Below are positions 9,200 to 18,661 of a stretch of DNA of 64,000 bases, one piece after another. Numbering within the stretch: position 1 is the stretch's first letter; each line of letters begins with the position of its first letter. The translations under genes were made by a program, and so were the position numbers. Below the pieces are notes generated by a model that saw only the letters and a program-made list of their open reading frames with translations, had not been told where the DNA came from and did no database searches. Source of the stretch: Tepidibacter thalassicus DSM 15285 (GTDB lineage Bacteria; Bacillota; Clostridia; Peptostreptococcales; Peptostreptococcaceae); contig NZ_FQXH01000010.1 in assembly GCF_900129915.1 (NCBI RefSeq), forward strand, positions 1 to 64,000. The letters run 5' to 3'.

Positions 9200-9745
9200 A
9201 TGGCAACAGAAAAAATAATATGTGCAGGATTTGGTGGACAAGGTGTTATGTCTATGGGACAATTAATGACATATGCAGGAATGTTAGAGGATAAAGAAGT
9301 TTCTTGGCTTCCTTCATATGGACCGGAAATGCGTGGAGGTACAGCAAATTGTTCTGTTATAGTTTCTGATACTCCAGTAGGATCTCCTATAATAACTAAT
9401 GATGCTACTACAGCAATAGTAATGAATTTACCTTCTCTTATAAAATTTGAAAAAGATGTAGTTTCTGGTGGAAAAATATTTGTAAATAGTTCATTAATAG
9501 ATCAAAAAATAGAAAGAGAAGATATTGAAGCTTATTATATACCAGCTAATGAAATTGCATTGGAGCTTGGAAATGCAAAAGTTGCTAATATGGTTATGCT
9601 TGGAGCATACCTTGAAGTTACAAAAACAGTAAAAACTGATTCTGTACTTGAAGCATTTAAAAAAGTATTTGGACCAAGTAAAGAAAAATTTATACCACTT
9701 AACAAAGAAGCTCTTGAAAAGGGAGCTGCTGCTGTAAAAAAATAA
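9200..9745 (+). CDS. 2-oxoacid:ferredoxin oxidoreductase gamma subunit
   Basis: Gamma subunit (POR/KOR gamma domain) with the N-terminal GFGGQGVMSMG and SYGPEMRGGTANC signatures near residues 10 and 39. 181 aa. It begins 1 nt after the beta stop, with GGAGGTG upstream. Last gene of the buk-to-VOR operon; a terminator follows within 20 nt. Confidence 0.92.
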   Translation: MATEKIICAGFGGQGVMSMGQLMTYAGMLEDKEVSWLPSYGPEMRGGTANCSVIVSDTPVGSPIITNDATTAIVMNLPSLIKFEKDVVSGGKIFVNSSLIDQKIEREDIEAYYIPANEIALELGNAKVANMVMLGAYLEVTKTVKTDSVLEAFKKVFGPSKEKFIPLNKEALEKGAAAVKK

Positions 9746-9762
9746 ATTTGTCTTAAAATATC

Positions 9763-9797
9763 AAGGTCGCTGATTTAATCAGCGGCCTTTTATGATT
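9763..9797 (+). terminator. Terminator of the buk-VOR operon
   Basis: aaggtcgctga pairs with tcagcggcctt over a tttaa loop and is followed by a T-rich stretch. The remainder up to 10014 is AT-rich with a probable promoter at its end and nothing else recognisable. Confidence 0.85.
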
Positions 9798-9948
9798 TTT
9801 TATAAAGGTTATATTTCAATTTTTGTAAAAAAATTTAAATTAGAATGAATGAAAAGTATATAAAAAAAACAAATAAACTGTAAACATGAAATTTTAATTG
9901 CAAATTATGAATGATGTGAAAAAAAACATGCATATTGAATAAAATAAG

Positions 9949-9977
9949 TTGTATTATAAAAATTATGGGGTTATAAT
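9949..9977 (+). promoter_or_regulatory. Candidate sigma-A promoter for yitT
   Basis: TTGTAT, a 17-nt spacer and TATAAT lie 38 nt ahead of the yitT ATG. The -10 is perfect and the -35 poor. Confidence 0.45.
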
Positions 9978-10014
9978 CAAAGTGAAAAGAGATTAATTTT
10001 AAGGAGATGAAATT

Positions 10015-10854
10015 ATGAACCTCTTGTTTAGGTTGTTAAATTTATCTTTGGGGAGTTTATTCTGTGCAATAGCTATTAACGGTTTTTTAGCACCTAATCA
10101 TCTTTTAAGTGGAGGAGTAGGAGGAATAGCTATAATACTTAATTATATATTTAAGATAAACATAGGACTAATAGTATTATTTGTTAATATACCTTTATTT
10201 TTAATAGCTTATAAAAAGTTAGATAGAAACTTTATAGTTTATAGTCTTATAAATATGATTATATATTCTTTTTTTATAGGAATTACATCGAATATATATG
10301 ATTATATAAAATTAGATGATTTAATGCTTTCTTGTATATTTGGTGGAGTTTTGAATGGAATAGGTATGGGAATTACATTTAGAAATAAAGGTTCTCAAGG
10401 AGGAACTGATATTATAGCAGCTCTTATAAAGAAAAAATGGGATATTAATTTGGGAACAGCCCTTATGGCAGCAAATTTGATGATAGTAAGCATAGGTGGA
10501 GGAGTTTTTGGTATAAAAAGAGCTATGTATACACTTATTGCTTTATATGTTGGATATCAAGTTTTAGATAAAATTCAAATGATGCTTGATGCAAAAAAAT
10601 GTGCCATGGTAATATCAGATTCTTCTGAGGAAATATCAAAAGATATTATGAATATAATGGGAAGAGGAGTTACTTTTCTTCAAGGAGAAGGAGCTTATTC
10701 AAAAGACAGCAAAAAAGTTATTTATACAGTAATTAATCCAATTGAACTTCCAAAGCTTAAAGAGATAGTTGAAAAACACGATAAAAATGCATTTATATCT
10801 ATAAACGAAACACAAGAGGTTCGAGGAAGAGGATTTAAAGAAAGCTATATATAA
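10015..10854 (+). CDS. YitT family membrane protein
   Basis: 279-aa integral membrane protein with about five to six transmembrane segments in the first ~190 residues (the [14 protein letters not shown] and [13 protein letters not shown] stretches are typical of YitT) and a C-terminal DUF2179 cytoplasmic domain (about 195-275). The function of the family is unknown; some members are linked to substrate transport. AAGGAG lies 8 nt before the ATG. A small terminator separates it from glmM. Confidence 0.85.
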   Translation: MNLLFRLLNLSLGSLFCAIAINGFLAPNHLLSGGVGGIAIILNYIFKINIGLIVLFVNIPLFLIAYKKLDRNFIVYSLINMIIYSFFIGITSNIYDYIKLDDLMLSCIFGGVLNGIGMGITFRNKGSQGGTDIIAALIKKKWDINLGTALMAANLMIVSIGGGVFGIKRAMYTLIALYVGYQVLDKIQMMLDAKKCAMVISDSSEEISKDIMNIMGRGVTFLQGEGAYSKDSKKVIYTVINPIELPKLKEIVEKHDKNAFISINETQEVRGRGFKESYI

Positions 10855-10906
10855 TGTCAATAAATGTTATGGTTGTAAATTTAATATATTTTGTGATATA
10901 TTTAAA

Positions 10907-10934
10907 AAGGGTATCTTTACCCTTGTTTTTTTTT
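10907..10934 (+). terminator. Terminator between yitT and glmM
   Basis: aagggta/taccctt stem with a 4-nt loop followed by g and nine Ts; the T run ends just upstream of the glmM ribosome binding site. Confidence 0.75.
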
Positions 10935-10949
10935 GAAAGGAGGAATGAA

Positions 10950-12296
10950 ATGAGAAAATTATTTGGAACAGATGGAGTGAGGGGAATAGCCAATAAAGAG
11001 CTTACAAGTGAACTTGCATATAAATTAGGTAGAGCAGGTGGATATGTTCTTACAAGAGGTAAAAAAAATATAAAAGTAGTAGTTGGAAAAGATACTAGAA
11101 TATCAGGAGATATGTTAGAATCAGCTTTAATATCAGGGATAATGTCAGTTGGTGCTGATGTTATATGTGTTGGTGTAGTTCCAACGCCAGCAGTAGCATA
11201 TTTAACTAAATATTATGAAGCAGATTGTGGAGTAGTAATTTCAGCATCACATAATCCGGTAGAATACAATGGAATAAAGTTTTTTAATAAAGATGGATAT
11301 AAGTTAGATGATTCTATAGAGCTTGAAATAGAACATTTAATAGAAGAAATGAATAAAATAGAATGTAATCCTATAGGAGAAAATATAGGTACTAAAATAG
11401 AAAAAAAAGAAGCTGTAAGGGATTATGTTAATTATTTAAAATCTATTGTAGATGTTGATTTTAAAAATTTAAAGGTAATATTAGATTGTGCTAATGGAGC
11501 TTCTTTCGAGGTTGCACCTTTAGTTTTTGAAGAACTTGGAGCTAATGTAATAACTATTAATAATAAGCCTGATGGAAAAAATATAAATTTAAATTGTGGA
11601 TCTACTCATCCAGAACTTTTACAACAAGAAGTTCTAAAAAACAATGCAGATATTGGTCTTGCTTATGATGGAGATGCAGATAGATTAATAGCAGTAGATG
11701 AAAAGGGTCAAATTGTAGATGGAGATCATATAATGACTATATGCGCATCTTATTTAAGAAAGCAAGGAAAACTTAAAAAAGATACATTAGTAGTTACAGT
11801 GATGAGCAACATTGGACTTCATATAGCAGCAAAAGAAAATAATTTTAATATCGTTTCTACTAAAGTAGGAGATAGATATGTATTAGAAGAGATGATAAAG
11901 GGAGGATATAATCTAGGAGGAGAACAATCAGGTCATATGATATTTTTAGATTATAATACTACTGGTGATGGAGTTTTAAGTTCGTTAATATTATCTTCTA
12001 TATTAGTTGATGAAAATAAATCTCTGTCAAATCTTTGTGGTATAATGAACAAGTATCCTCAAGTATTAGTTAATGCTAGAGTGAAAAATGAAAATAAGAA
12101 TAGATATTTAGAAGATGCACATATTAAAGGAGAAATAGAAAAAATAGAAAAAATATTAGATGGTAAGGGTAGAGTACTTATAAGACCATCTGGAACTGAA
12201 CCGCTTGTAAGAGTAATGTTAGAGGGTAAAGAGGAAGGTCAAATAAAAGATTTAGCTACTTCTTTAGCTAATCTTATTGAATCTAAGTTATCTTAA
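10950..12296 (+). CDS. glmM: Phosphoglucosamine mutase GlmM
   Basis: Interconverts glucosamine-6-phosphate and glucosamine-1-phosphate for UDP-GlcNAc and peptidoglycan synthesis. It begins [12 protein letters not shown], carries the catalytic phosphoserine loop [12 protein letters not shown], the metal loop DGDADR and the C-terminal phosphate loop [11 protein letters not shown]. 448 aa, standard. The frame is open upstream to 10854, but AAAGGAGG sits 6 nt before the ATG at 10950 and a terminator fills the upstream part, which fixes this start. The next gene in the pathway, glmS, follows after a ribozyme. Confidence 0.96.
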   Translation: MRKLFGTDGVRGIANKELTSELAYKLGRAGGYVLTRGKKNIKVVVGKDTRISGDMLESALISGIMSVGADVICVGVVPTPAVAYLTKYYEADCGVVISASHNPVEYNGIKFFNKDGYKLDDSIELEIEHLIEEMNKIECNPIGENIGTKIEKKEAVRDYVNYLKSIVDVDFKNLKVILDCANGASFEVAPLVFEELGANVITINNKPDGKNINLNCGSTHPELLQQEVLKNNADIGLAYDGDADRLIAVDEKGQIVDGDHIMTICASYLRKQGKLKKDTLVVTVMSNIGLHIAAKENNFNIVSTKVGDRYVLEEMIKGGYNLGGEQSGHMIFLDYNTTGDGVLSSLILSSILVDENKSLSNLCGIMNKYPQVLVNARVKNENKNRYLEDAHIKGEIEKIEKILDGKGRVLIRPSGTEPLVRVMLEGKEEGQIKDLATSLANLIESKLS

Positions 12297-12307
12297 GCGT
12301 GATTTTC

Positions 12308-12475
12308 ATGCTAGATAAAGCGCCAGGACTTAAAAATTGCATATTTTTAAGTTGACGAGGAACAGGGTTTATCGAATATCGGCGGATGCCCTGCGGTGTG
12401 TTTACCACCGAAAAGGTTTTACAAAACATATAAGCGATTATATGTACAAAAAAAACCGGGTAAACTGACCTTTCT
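12308..12475 (+). ncRNA. glmS ribozyme (glucosamine-6-phosphate riboswitch)
   Basis: The leader of glmS shows the conserved ribozyme landmarks in order: the cleavage site A|GCGCC (cut expected between 12319 and 12320), GTTGACGAGG, TATCGAAT, TCGGCGGATGCC and GGTGTG...CACCG, then the 3' pseudoknot region with the paired acatataagcgattatatgt stretch. In this class glucosamine-6-phosphate triggers self-cleavage and mRNA decay, so glmS is shut off by its product. Confidence 0.93.
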
Positions 12476-12516
12476 CCTTAAATAAATTATTTAAAATTTT
12501 TAAGGAGGTTTATTTT

Positions 12517-14343
12517 ATGTGTGGAATAGTAGGATATATAGGAAATAAAAAAGCGACAGATGTATTAATAAATGGATTGTCAAAGCTTGAATACAGAGGA
12601 TACGATTCAGCTGGATGTGCTGTGAATTCAGGAGATAGTCTAGAAGTTAGGAAATTTAAAGGAAGACTTTCTGTACTTGAAGAAAATTTAAATGAAAATC
12701 CTCTAAATGGAACATTAGGAATAGGGCATACAAGATGGGCAACTCATGGAGCTCCTTCAGATGTCAATTCACATCCTCATTTAAATATGGATGGAACTAT
12801 AGCTGTAGTTCATAATGGAATAATAGAGAATTACTTACAGTTAAAAGATTGGTTAATATCAGAAGGTAAGGTGTTTAAATCTGAGACAGATACTGAAGTA
12901 ATAGCTCATTTAATAGATTATTATTATGAAGGAGATTTATTAGATGCTGTATATAAAGCCATGGCTAAACTTAGAGGAGCTTATGCTATAGGAGTTATAT
13001 CAAAGGATCATCCTGATAAATTGGTTGCTGTAAGAAAAGAAAGCCCCCTTGTTGTAGGGATTGGAGAAAATGAAAATTTTATAGCATCTGATATACCAGC
13101 TTTACTTAAATATACGAGAGATGTGTATTTTTTAGAAAATGGTGAAGTTGTATATTTAACTAAAGATGAAGTTAAAATATTTAATGAAAATAGAGAAGAA
13201 GTAAAAAGAGATATTTATCATGTAACTTGGGATGCAGAAGCTGCATCTAAAGGTGGATTTGATCATTTCATGATAAAAGAAATAAATGAACAACCAAAAG
13301 GAATTAAAGAAACATTAATTAGAAGACTTGATGAAAATGGAAAAATAAAATTAGATGATATAAAACTTACAAAAGAAGATTTAGAAAAAATAAATAAAGT
13401 TTATATAGTTGCTTGTGGTACAGCATATCATGCAGGACTTGTTGGTAAATATGCAATAGAAAAGTTTGCAAAAATACCTGTAGAAACTGATATAGCATCT
13501 GAATTTAGATATAGAGATCCATTTGTAGATGAAAATACGCTTTTAATAGTTGTAAGTCAATCAGGAGAAACTGCTGATACATTAGCTGCTTTAAAAGAAG
13601 CTAGATCTAAGGGAGCTAGAATACTTGCTATTACTAATGTAGTAGGTTCATCTATAGCTAGAGAAGCTGATGATGTGTTCTACACTTGGGCAGGACCTGA
13701 AGTTGCTGTTGCATCAACTAAAGCTTATACAACTCAACTTGTTTCTTTATACATGATAGCACTTGATTTTGCTATTAAAAAAGGAACTATAACTGAGGAA
13801 GTTTATAGACAAACAATAAAAGAATTAGAATTTGCATCAGATAAAGTTCAAGAAATAATAAATAATGCAGATAAAATAGAAAAAATAGCGGATTCTATAA
13901 AAGATGCACAAAATGCTTTCTATTTAGGAAGAGGACTTGATTATTATATTGCCATGGAAGGTGCTTTAAAAATAAAAGAAATTTCTTATATGCACGCAGA
14001 AGCTTTTGCAGCAGGAGAGTTAAAGCACGGAACTATAGCTTTAATAGAAGAAAATACGCCTGTGATTGCTATTGCTAGTCAAGATTATTTATTTGAAAAA
14101 ATGATATCTAATATGAAGGAAGTTAAAGCTAGAGGAGCTTTTGTTATAGCGTTAGCTAAGGAAGGAAATAAAGAAGTAGAAAAAGTAGCAGATAAAGTTA
14201 TATATATACCAGAGGTTAGCGATATTTTATCTAGCATATTAACTGTTGTACCTCTTCAAATACTTTCTTATTATGTAGCAGTGAAAAGAGGTTGTGATGT
14301 AGATAAACCGAGAAACTTGGCAAAATCTGTAACAGTAGAGTAA
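12517..14343 (+). CDS. glmS: Glutamine-fructose-6-phosphate aminotransferase GlmS
   Basis: Makes glucosamine-6-phosphate from fructose-6-phosphate and glutamine. N-terminal Ntn glutaminase domain beginning MCGIVGYIG (Cys2 catalytic after Met removal) with GHTRWATHG near residue 72; two SIS isomerase domains follow (SQSGETADT near 350; ALKIKEISYMHAEAF near 485); C-terminus PRNLAKSVTVE. 608 aa, full length. Its leader is the glmS ribozyme, and AAGGAGG precedes the ATG. Confidence 0.97.
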   Translation: MCGIVGYIGNKKATDVLINGLSKLEYRGYDSAGCAVNSGDSLEVRKFKGRLSVLEENLNENPLNGTLGIGHTRWATHGAPSDVNSHPHLNMDGTIAVVHNGIIENYLQLKDWLISEGKVFKSETDTEVIAHLIDYYYEGDLLDAVYKAMAKLRGAYAIGVISKDHPDKLVAVRKESPLVVGIGENENFIASDIPALLKYTRDVYFLENGEVVYLTKDEVKIFNENREEVKRDIYHVTWDAEAASKGGFDHFMIKEINEQPKGIKETLIRRLDENGKIKLDDIKLTKEDLEKINKVYIVACGTAYHAGLVGKYAIEKFAKIPVETDIASEFRYRDPFVDENTLLIVVSQSGETADTLAALKEARSKGARILAITNVVGSSIAREADDVFYTWAGPEVAVASTKAYTTQLVSLYMIALDFAIKKGTITEEVYRQTIKELEFASDKVQEIINNADKIEKIADSIKDAQNAFYLGRGLDYYIAMEGALKIKEISYMHAEAFAAGELKHGTIALIEENTPVIAIASQDYLFEKMISNMKEVKARGAFVIALAKEGNKEVEKVADKVIYIPEVSDILSSILTVVPLQILSYYVAVKRGCDVDKPRNLAKSVTVE

Positions 14344-14351
14344 TAAAATAA

Positions 14352-14393
14352 AAAGCCATGGGGTTGAGCTAACGGTACCCATGGCTTTTTTTA
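14352..14393 (+). terminator. Terminator after glmS
   Basis: A 13-nt arm aaaaagccatggg pairs with cccatggcttttt and is followed by Ts. Both arms carry the over-represented CCATGG palindrome. A further palindrome, aaatcaag-ca-cttgattt (14415-14432), may terminate the opposing hydrolase gene. Confidence 0.85.
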
Positions 14394-14463
14394 ATAGGAT
14401 ATTTCTTTTTTAAATCAAGCACTTGATTTATATTTTTGTAATATATGTTTTTTACAATTAAAA

Positions 14464-15108
14464 TCATCTAAAATGACCATTTTCAATAAAAGTATTGACT
14501 AATTCTGCAATTTCATACTTATGGTGAATCTCTTTATGTCCATAAGGAACAACGATAAAATCTTTTAGTTCTTTGTATTTTACAGAATTGACCTGAACTC
14601 TACCATCATTTTCAGTTTTTAATAATTTCCCTAAAAGTAAATTGTTTTTATTACCTGCAATTGCTCCTATTTCAACAGATTCTATATGTTTTAAATTTAA
14701 ACTTTTTACACTTTCAGATCTTAATGATTTTAATGTCTTAAAAATATTAATAAAAATTATGGATAATTTTGAAGCTATATTTGCTAATTGACTTCCGTTG
14801 TTTGGAGTGGATATTAAAACACATCTATTTATTTTATCTACATATTTTGTATTGGATAAAAAATGCCTTATTATCAACCCGCCAGTACTATGACCTACAA
14901 GATTGATTTTTTCATTTTCTTTTAAACTATATATAGTTTCTTTTATTTTTTGTTCAAAAATAGAGCTACAATGTTCAATTTCTTTAAATGTTAAGGGTAA
15001 ATCAATCAATATACATTTATAACCTATTTTTTCTAAATTTTCTTTCAATGTTTGCATATCTTTTTTATTTTTGCTGAATCCATGAACTAAAATTACTTTT
15101 TTATTCAT
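14464..15108 (-). CDS. Lipase-like alpha/beta hydrolase
   Basis: 214-aa hydrolase on the minus strand. It begins MNKKVILVHGFSKN (oxyanion-hole HG), and the nucleophile elbow is GHSTGG with Ser74. A plausible acid is in NDGRV and a histidine in PYGHKEIHH near the C-terminus. It resembles triacylglycerol lipase/acyltransferase PGAP1-type proteins such as the LipA/EstA group. No signal peptide, so probably cytoplasmic. Stands alone, opposite to its neighbours. The 250 nt upstream, up to 15358, show nothing beyond AT-rich promoter-like DNA. Confidence 0.75.
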   Translation of the reverse strand: MNKKVILVHGFSKNKKDMQTLKENLEKIGYKCILIDLPLTFKEIEHCSSIFEQKIKETIYSLKENEKINLVGHSTGGLIIRHFLSNTKYVDKINRCVLISTPNNGSQLANIASKLSIIFINIFKTLKSLRSESVKSLNLKHIESVEIGAIAGNKNNLLLGKLLKTENDGRVQVNSVKYKELKDFIVVPYGHKEIHHKYEIAELVNTFIENGHFR

Positions 15109-15358
15109 TTATAATCTCCTAAGAATTTAGTATGTGAATATATTTACATTATAACGTATTTGAAATTATTTTTGCATGAATTAACAAAATAAAATAGAAA
15201 TAAAAGCAGCGCAAAATACATTTAGATAAAATAAATAAATTTGTAATTATGTTGAATATTTAGTATTATTTTTAGTAGGATTTTTTAGAAATTATGTAGA
15301 ATATTGAATTTTTTATCTAACTTGTGATGAGGGGATTGTGTTTGAAAGGATGGTTAAA

Positions 15359-16477
15359 ATGATTAGAGATGATATTTTGATATTAACAGCAAATTTTGGA
15401 TCAGGTCATGTTTGTGTAGCTAATGCAATAAAAGAGCAATTAAAAATATATGATGATAGTTTGAATATAGATGTTGTAGATATAGTTAAAATATGTAATC
15501 CTCATTTAACTGATGAGGTTTATAAAGCTTATGAAATTTTGGTTAAAAATAATCGTGATATATATAATTATTTTTATAAAATGAGAGCTAAAGGGCAGGG
15601 GATAATGGACAAAATAATATATAAGATGTATTTATCAAAAATAGCTAAATGTATACGAAATAAAAATCCAAAGTTTATAATATCTACTTTTCCTATGTGT
15701 TCAGGATTTGTATCTATGTATAAGGAAAAATATAAAAGTAAAATCCCTTTTATAACTTGTATAACAGATGTAGTAGATAGTTGTGAGTGGATTTATCCAA
15801 ATACTGATAAATATATGGTTGCAACACAATCTATAAAGTTAAATCTTATAAATAAGGGAATAGATTCAGAATGCATTGAAGTAACAGGGATACCAGTTAG
15901 AAAAAATTTTTTAGTTAAATGTAATGATGATATAAGAAAAAGATATAATATAAAAAATTCTGATTTTGTAATACTGATTATGGGTGGGGGATTAGGTCTT
16001 TTACCAAAAAATGATGAATTTTATACTTATCTTGATAATTTAGAAAATGTTAAGACTATAGTTATAACTGGAAAAAATAGAGAGAGGTTTAATTATTTAA
16101 CTAAGAAATTGAATTTAAAAAATACTATAGTTAAAGGGTTTACTGATGAAATAGATAAATTTATGAAAAATGCTGATATCCTCATAACAAAGCCAGGGGG
16201 TGTTAGCACATTTGAAGCTATTCATTCTGAAATTCCAATGTTAGTTAATGAGCCTACTTTAGCTCAAGAGTTAGAAAATGCAAATTTCATAGAAAGAAGT
16301 GGCGTTGGTATAGTAGTTAGAAATTCTAATGAATTTAAAAATATAGTTAAGGAATTTATAATAAGCGATAGATTGAAAAAAAAATTAAGAGAAAATATAA
16401 AAGAAGTTAAAAAGCAATTAAATATGGATATGTTGATAGATTATGTTGAAAATATTAAAGAAAAGTCTATTGTTTAA
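15359..16477 (+). CDS. MGDG synthase-type glycosyltransferase
   Basis: GT-B glycosyltransferase related to monogalactosyldiacylglycerol synthases and UgtP. The N-terminal ILTANFGSGHVCVANAI is the acceptor-lipid GxGH motif; the C-terminal half has the GT28 nucleotide-sugar region with ITKPGGVSTFEA and a following catalytic glutamate region. It most likely adds a sugar to diacylglycerol. I chose ATG 15359 (AAAGGA 8 nt upstream); GTG 15338 with GAGGGGA is an alternative. First gene of a three-gene run with a polysaccharide deacetylase and a flippase-like protein. Confidence 0.8.
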   Translation: MIRDDILILTANFGSGHVCVANAIKEQLKIYDDSLNIDVVDIVKICNPHLTDEVYKAYEILVKNNRDIYNYFYKMRAKGQGIMDKIIYKMYLSKIAKCIRNKNPKFIISTFPMCSGFVSMYKEKYKSKIPFITCITDVVDSCEWIYPNTDKYMVATQSIKLNLINKGIDSECIEVTGIPVRKNFLVKCNDDIRKRYNIKNSDFVILIMGGGLGLLPKNDEFYTYLDNLENVKTIVITGKNRERFNYLTKKLNLKNTIVKGFTDEIDKFMKNADILITKPGGVSTFEAIHSEIPMLVNEPTLAQELENANFIERSGVGIVVRNSNEFKNIVKEFIISDRLKKKLRENIKEVKKQLNMDMLIDYVENIKEKSIV

Positions 16478-16495
16478 AACGGGAGGATTGGTTTT

Positions 16496-17209
16496 GTGAA
16501 TATTATATTGTTCGTGGTGTTTATAGTTTTAGTATATGCAATAATACCTAATTACTATAATAAATATGTATCTTGTAAAGTTTTAAGAAGAATGAATACA
16601 AAAGATAAAAAAATAGCATTGACTTTTGATGATGGACCAGATGAGAGATATACTAATAGATTATTAGATTTACTTAAAAAATATGATGTTAAAGCTACTT
16701 TTTTTATTGTTGTATACAATATGTATGGTAATGAAAAGATAGTTGAAAGAATTATTGAAGAAGGTCATAGTATAGGTATACATTCTTTAAAACATAAGCA
16801 TCCTTGGTTAAGTTCGCCTTTTGGAACTATTAAAGATTTTAAGGAAAGTTTAAAAATATTTAATGAGTTGGGAATAAAAACTATATTATTTAGACCACCT
16901 TGGGGAATGTTTAATATATTGACGCAATTTATAGTCAATATATTGGGGTTAAAGACGGTATTATATTCTCTTAGTGCTAGAGATTGGAGTGATAAGGTTT
17001 CACATGATTATATAGCTAATAAAATTATTAATAATGTAAAATGTGGAGATATAATTCTTCTTCATGATAGTGGAGGAGCGAAAGGAGCACCAGATAGAAC
17101 TATAAAAGCTTTAGAGAATGTAATCCCTGAGTTGATAGAAGATGGTTATGATTTTGTGACGGTTGAAACTATTTATCAAGGAGATAATACTTATGAAAAA
17201 GAAATTTAA
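16496..17209 (+). CDS. Polysaccharide deacetylase (NodB domain)
   Basis: 237-aa carbohydrate esterase 4 protein. One N-terminal membrane segment (residues 2-18) anchors it; the NodB domain starts at ALTFDDGPDERY (catalytic base and metal aspartates), continues with HSLKHKHPW (metal histidines), FRPPWG and ILLHDSGG. It probably removes N-acetyl groups from an envelope glycan. GTG start with GGGAGG about 10 nt upstream. The C-terminal codons overlap the next gene by 17 nt. Confidence 0.88.
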   Translation: MNIILFVVFIVLVYAIIPNYYNKYVSCKVLRRMNTKDKKIALTFDDGPDERYTNRLLDLLKKYDVKATFFIVVYNMYGNEKIVERIIEEGHSIGIHSLKHKHPWLSSPFGTIKDFKESLKIFNELGIKTILFRPPWGMFNILTQFIVNILGLKTVLYSLSARDWSDKVSHDYIANKIINNVKCGDIILLHDSGGAKGAPDRTIKALENVIPELIEDGYDFVTVETIYQGDNTYEKEI

Positions 17210-18200
17210 TTATATAATTTTATTATTATTGATAATTGGAACTGTGTGGATAATAGTAAATAATAATGATATTTTAAAATTTCCTCAGATAATAGCAAAA
17301 ATTAACAAGTTATATTTTGGGGTGGCTATGTTATGCATGGTTTTTAATTGGATATTTGGAAGTATTCTTCTTAAAAATATATCAGGGTTAGTTAATTCTA
17401 AATTAAAATTTAAAAATGCTTTGAGTATAAATTTGATAGGAGAATATTATAGTTGCATAACTCCATTTTCAAGTGGAGGACAACCAGCACAGGTTTATTA
17501 TATGTTAAAAGAAAATATACCTATTGGAAAATCTACATCTATACTTATGATGAAGTTTGTAATATATCAAACAGTGATAACTCTGTATTCAATAATTATG
17601 TTCTTGATTAGGTTGGATTATATATCTGAGAATTTAAGAAAGACATTGCCTTTTATATACATTGGAATAACGGTAAATATGTTAGTAATAGTTGTTATTT
17701 TTATGTTGTTTTTAAATGATGGTATTGTTAGGAACATGTTAAATTTAATATTGAAATTTATAAATAGATTTAAAAATGTAAATAAATATAAAAATAAATT
17801 AAATGAGATTTTAGATGAATATACAATTAGTATAAATAAATTAAAGGAAAATATATGTCAAACTATAAAATTTTCTATTTTAGCTATATTTCAAGTTACG
17901 TGTTATTTTGGAATAACTTATTTTATTTATGTAGCATTTGGTTTAAAGGGAAAATCTGTAATTGATATTATATCTATTCAATCTTTATTATATATGGCTG
18001 TTTCTTTTGTTCCAACACCTGGAACTATTGGAGCGTCAGAGGGAGCGTTTTATATATTTTTTAGATTTTTATTTACAAATGGATTGGTTGTATATGCTAT
18101 GATTTTATGGAGGATAATAAGCTATTATTCGAGTATTGTAGTTGGAGGATTAGTTGCATTTTTAAATCATTTAGGAGATTTGAGAAAAAGGGTAATTTAA
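17193..18200 (+). CDS. Lysylphosphatidylglycerol synthase TM-region (flippase-like) protein
   Basis: 335-aa polytopic membrane protein of the UPF0104/AglD/YbhN type with about eight transmembrane segments. Landmarks are PFSSGGQPAQVYYM near residue 90 and the C-terminal SFVPTPGTIGASEGAF. It lacks the cytoplasmic aminoacyl-transferase domain of MprF, so it is a stand-alone lipid-flippase-like unit. ATG 17193 is fixed by AAGGAG (17179-17184) inside the preceding gene, indicating translational coupling. Confidence 0.82.
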   Translation: MKKKFNYIILLLLIIGTVWIIVNNNDILKFPQIIAKINKLYFGVAMLCMVFNWIFGSILLKNISGLVNSKLKFKNALSINLIGEYYSCITPFSSGGQPAQVYYMLKENIPIGKSTSILMMKFVIYQTVITLYSIIMFLIRLDYISENLRKTLPFIYIGITVNMLVIVVIFMLFLNDGIVRNMLNLILKFINRFKNVNKYKNKLNEILDEYTISINKLKENICQTIKFSILAIFQVTCYFGITYFIYVAFGLKGKSVIDIISIQSLLYMAVSFVPTPGTIGASEGAFYIFFRFLFTNGLVVYAMILWRIISYYSSIVVGGLVAFLNHLGDLRKRVI

Positions 18201-18220
18201 CAATAAAAATAATTTTTAGT

Positions 18221-18256
18221 CGTTTAAAATCAATTTGATTTTAGACGTTTTTTTTT
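18221..18256 (+). terminator. Terminator of the glycolipid operon
   Basis: cgtttaaaatca pairs with tgattttagacg, followed by nine Ts. Confidence 0.8.
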
Positions 18257-18267
18257 GAAAAAATATA

Positions 18268-18318
18268 TTGACATATGCCCAAAAAAGCGTATAATTAAAA
18301 TTGTAATGAGCATATGCC
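18268..18318 (+). promoter_or_regulatory. Sigma-A promoter with repeated CATATGCC operator candidate
   Basis: A perfect TTGACA (18268-18273) and TATAAT (18290-18295) are 16 nt apart. A copy of CATATGCCCAAAA lies in the spacer (18272-18284) and CATATGCCAAAA starts at 18311, just after the expected start point. The placement is that of a repressor site; the DNA-binding protein encoded downstream (18662) is the obvious candidate regulator. Confidence 0.65.
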
Positions 18319-18342
18319 AAAAATAAAAAGGAGGTTGTTTTT

Positions 18343-18576
18343 ATGCCAAGATTTGATGGAACTGGTCCAATGGGTAGAGGTAGAATGACTGGTAGAGGAA
18401 TGGGATTTTGTAATGTTAATTCTGCTAGAAGAAATAATTGGTTTTGCAGAAGAGGATTTGGTTTAGGTAGAGGTTTTATGAACAGAGATGAAGAAAAGAA
18501 ATATCTTGAAAATCAAAAAGCACTTTTAGAAGAAGAATTAAAAAATATTAATAAATACTTAGATTCTTATAAATAA
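18343..18576 (+). CDS. DUF5320 domain protein
   Basis: 77-aa protein with a glycine/arginine/methionine-rich N-terminus (MPRFDGTGPMGRG, RMTGRGMGFCN), two cysteines, and a C-terminal charged helix (about 48-77) likely to form a coiled coil. Matches the DUF5320 family, function unknown; members commonly neighbour UPF0251 regulators and iron-sulfur/NifX-like genes. AAGGAGG lies 9 nt before the ATG. A strong sigma-A promoter and tandem operator candidate lie directly upstream. Confidence 0.8.
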   Translation: MPRFDGTGPMGRGRMTGRGMGFCNVNSARRNNWFCRRGFGLGRGFMNRDEEKKYLENQKALLEEELKNINKYLDSYK

Positions 18577-18598
18577 AAAATAAATAAGTAATAATATA

Positions 18599-18632
18599 AA
18601 TTAAGGAGTAAAGTATTTTACTCCTTAATTTA
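18599..18632 (+). terminator. Hairpin between DUF5320 and UPF0251 genes
   Basis: aaattaaggagtaaa pairs with ttttactccttaattt around a short loop. The T run is weak, so partial read-through into the UPF0251 gene is likely. Confidence 0.6.
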
Positions 18633-18661
18633 TGAAAAATTTATAATTCTGGAGGGAAAAA

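Noticed and set aside
10854-10949. Longer GlmM with a 32-residue N-terminal extension
   Set aside because: The region contains the yitT terminator and the glmM ribosome binding site; GlmM starts at MRKLFGTDG.
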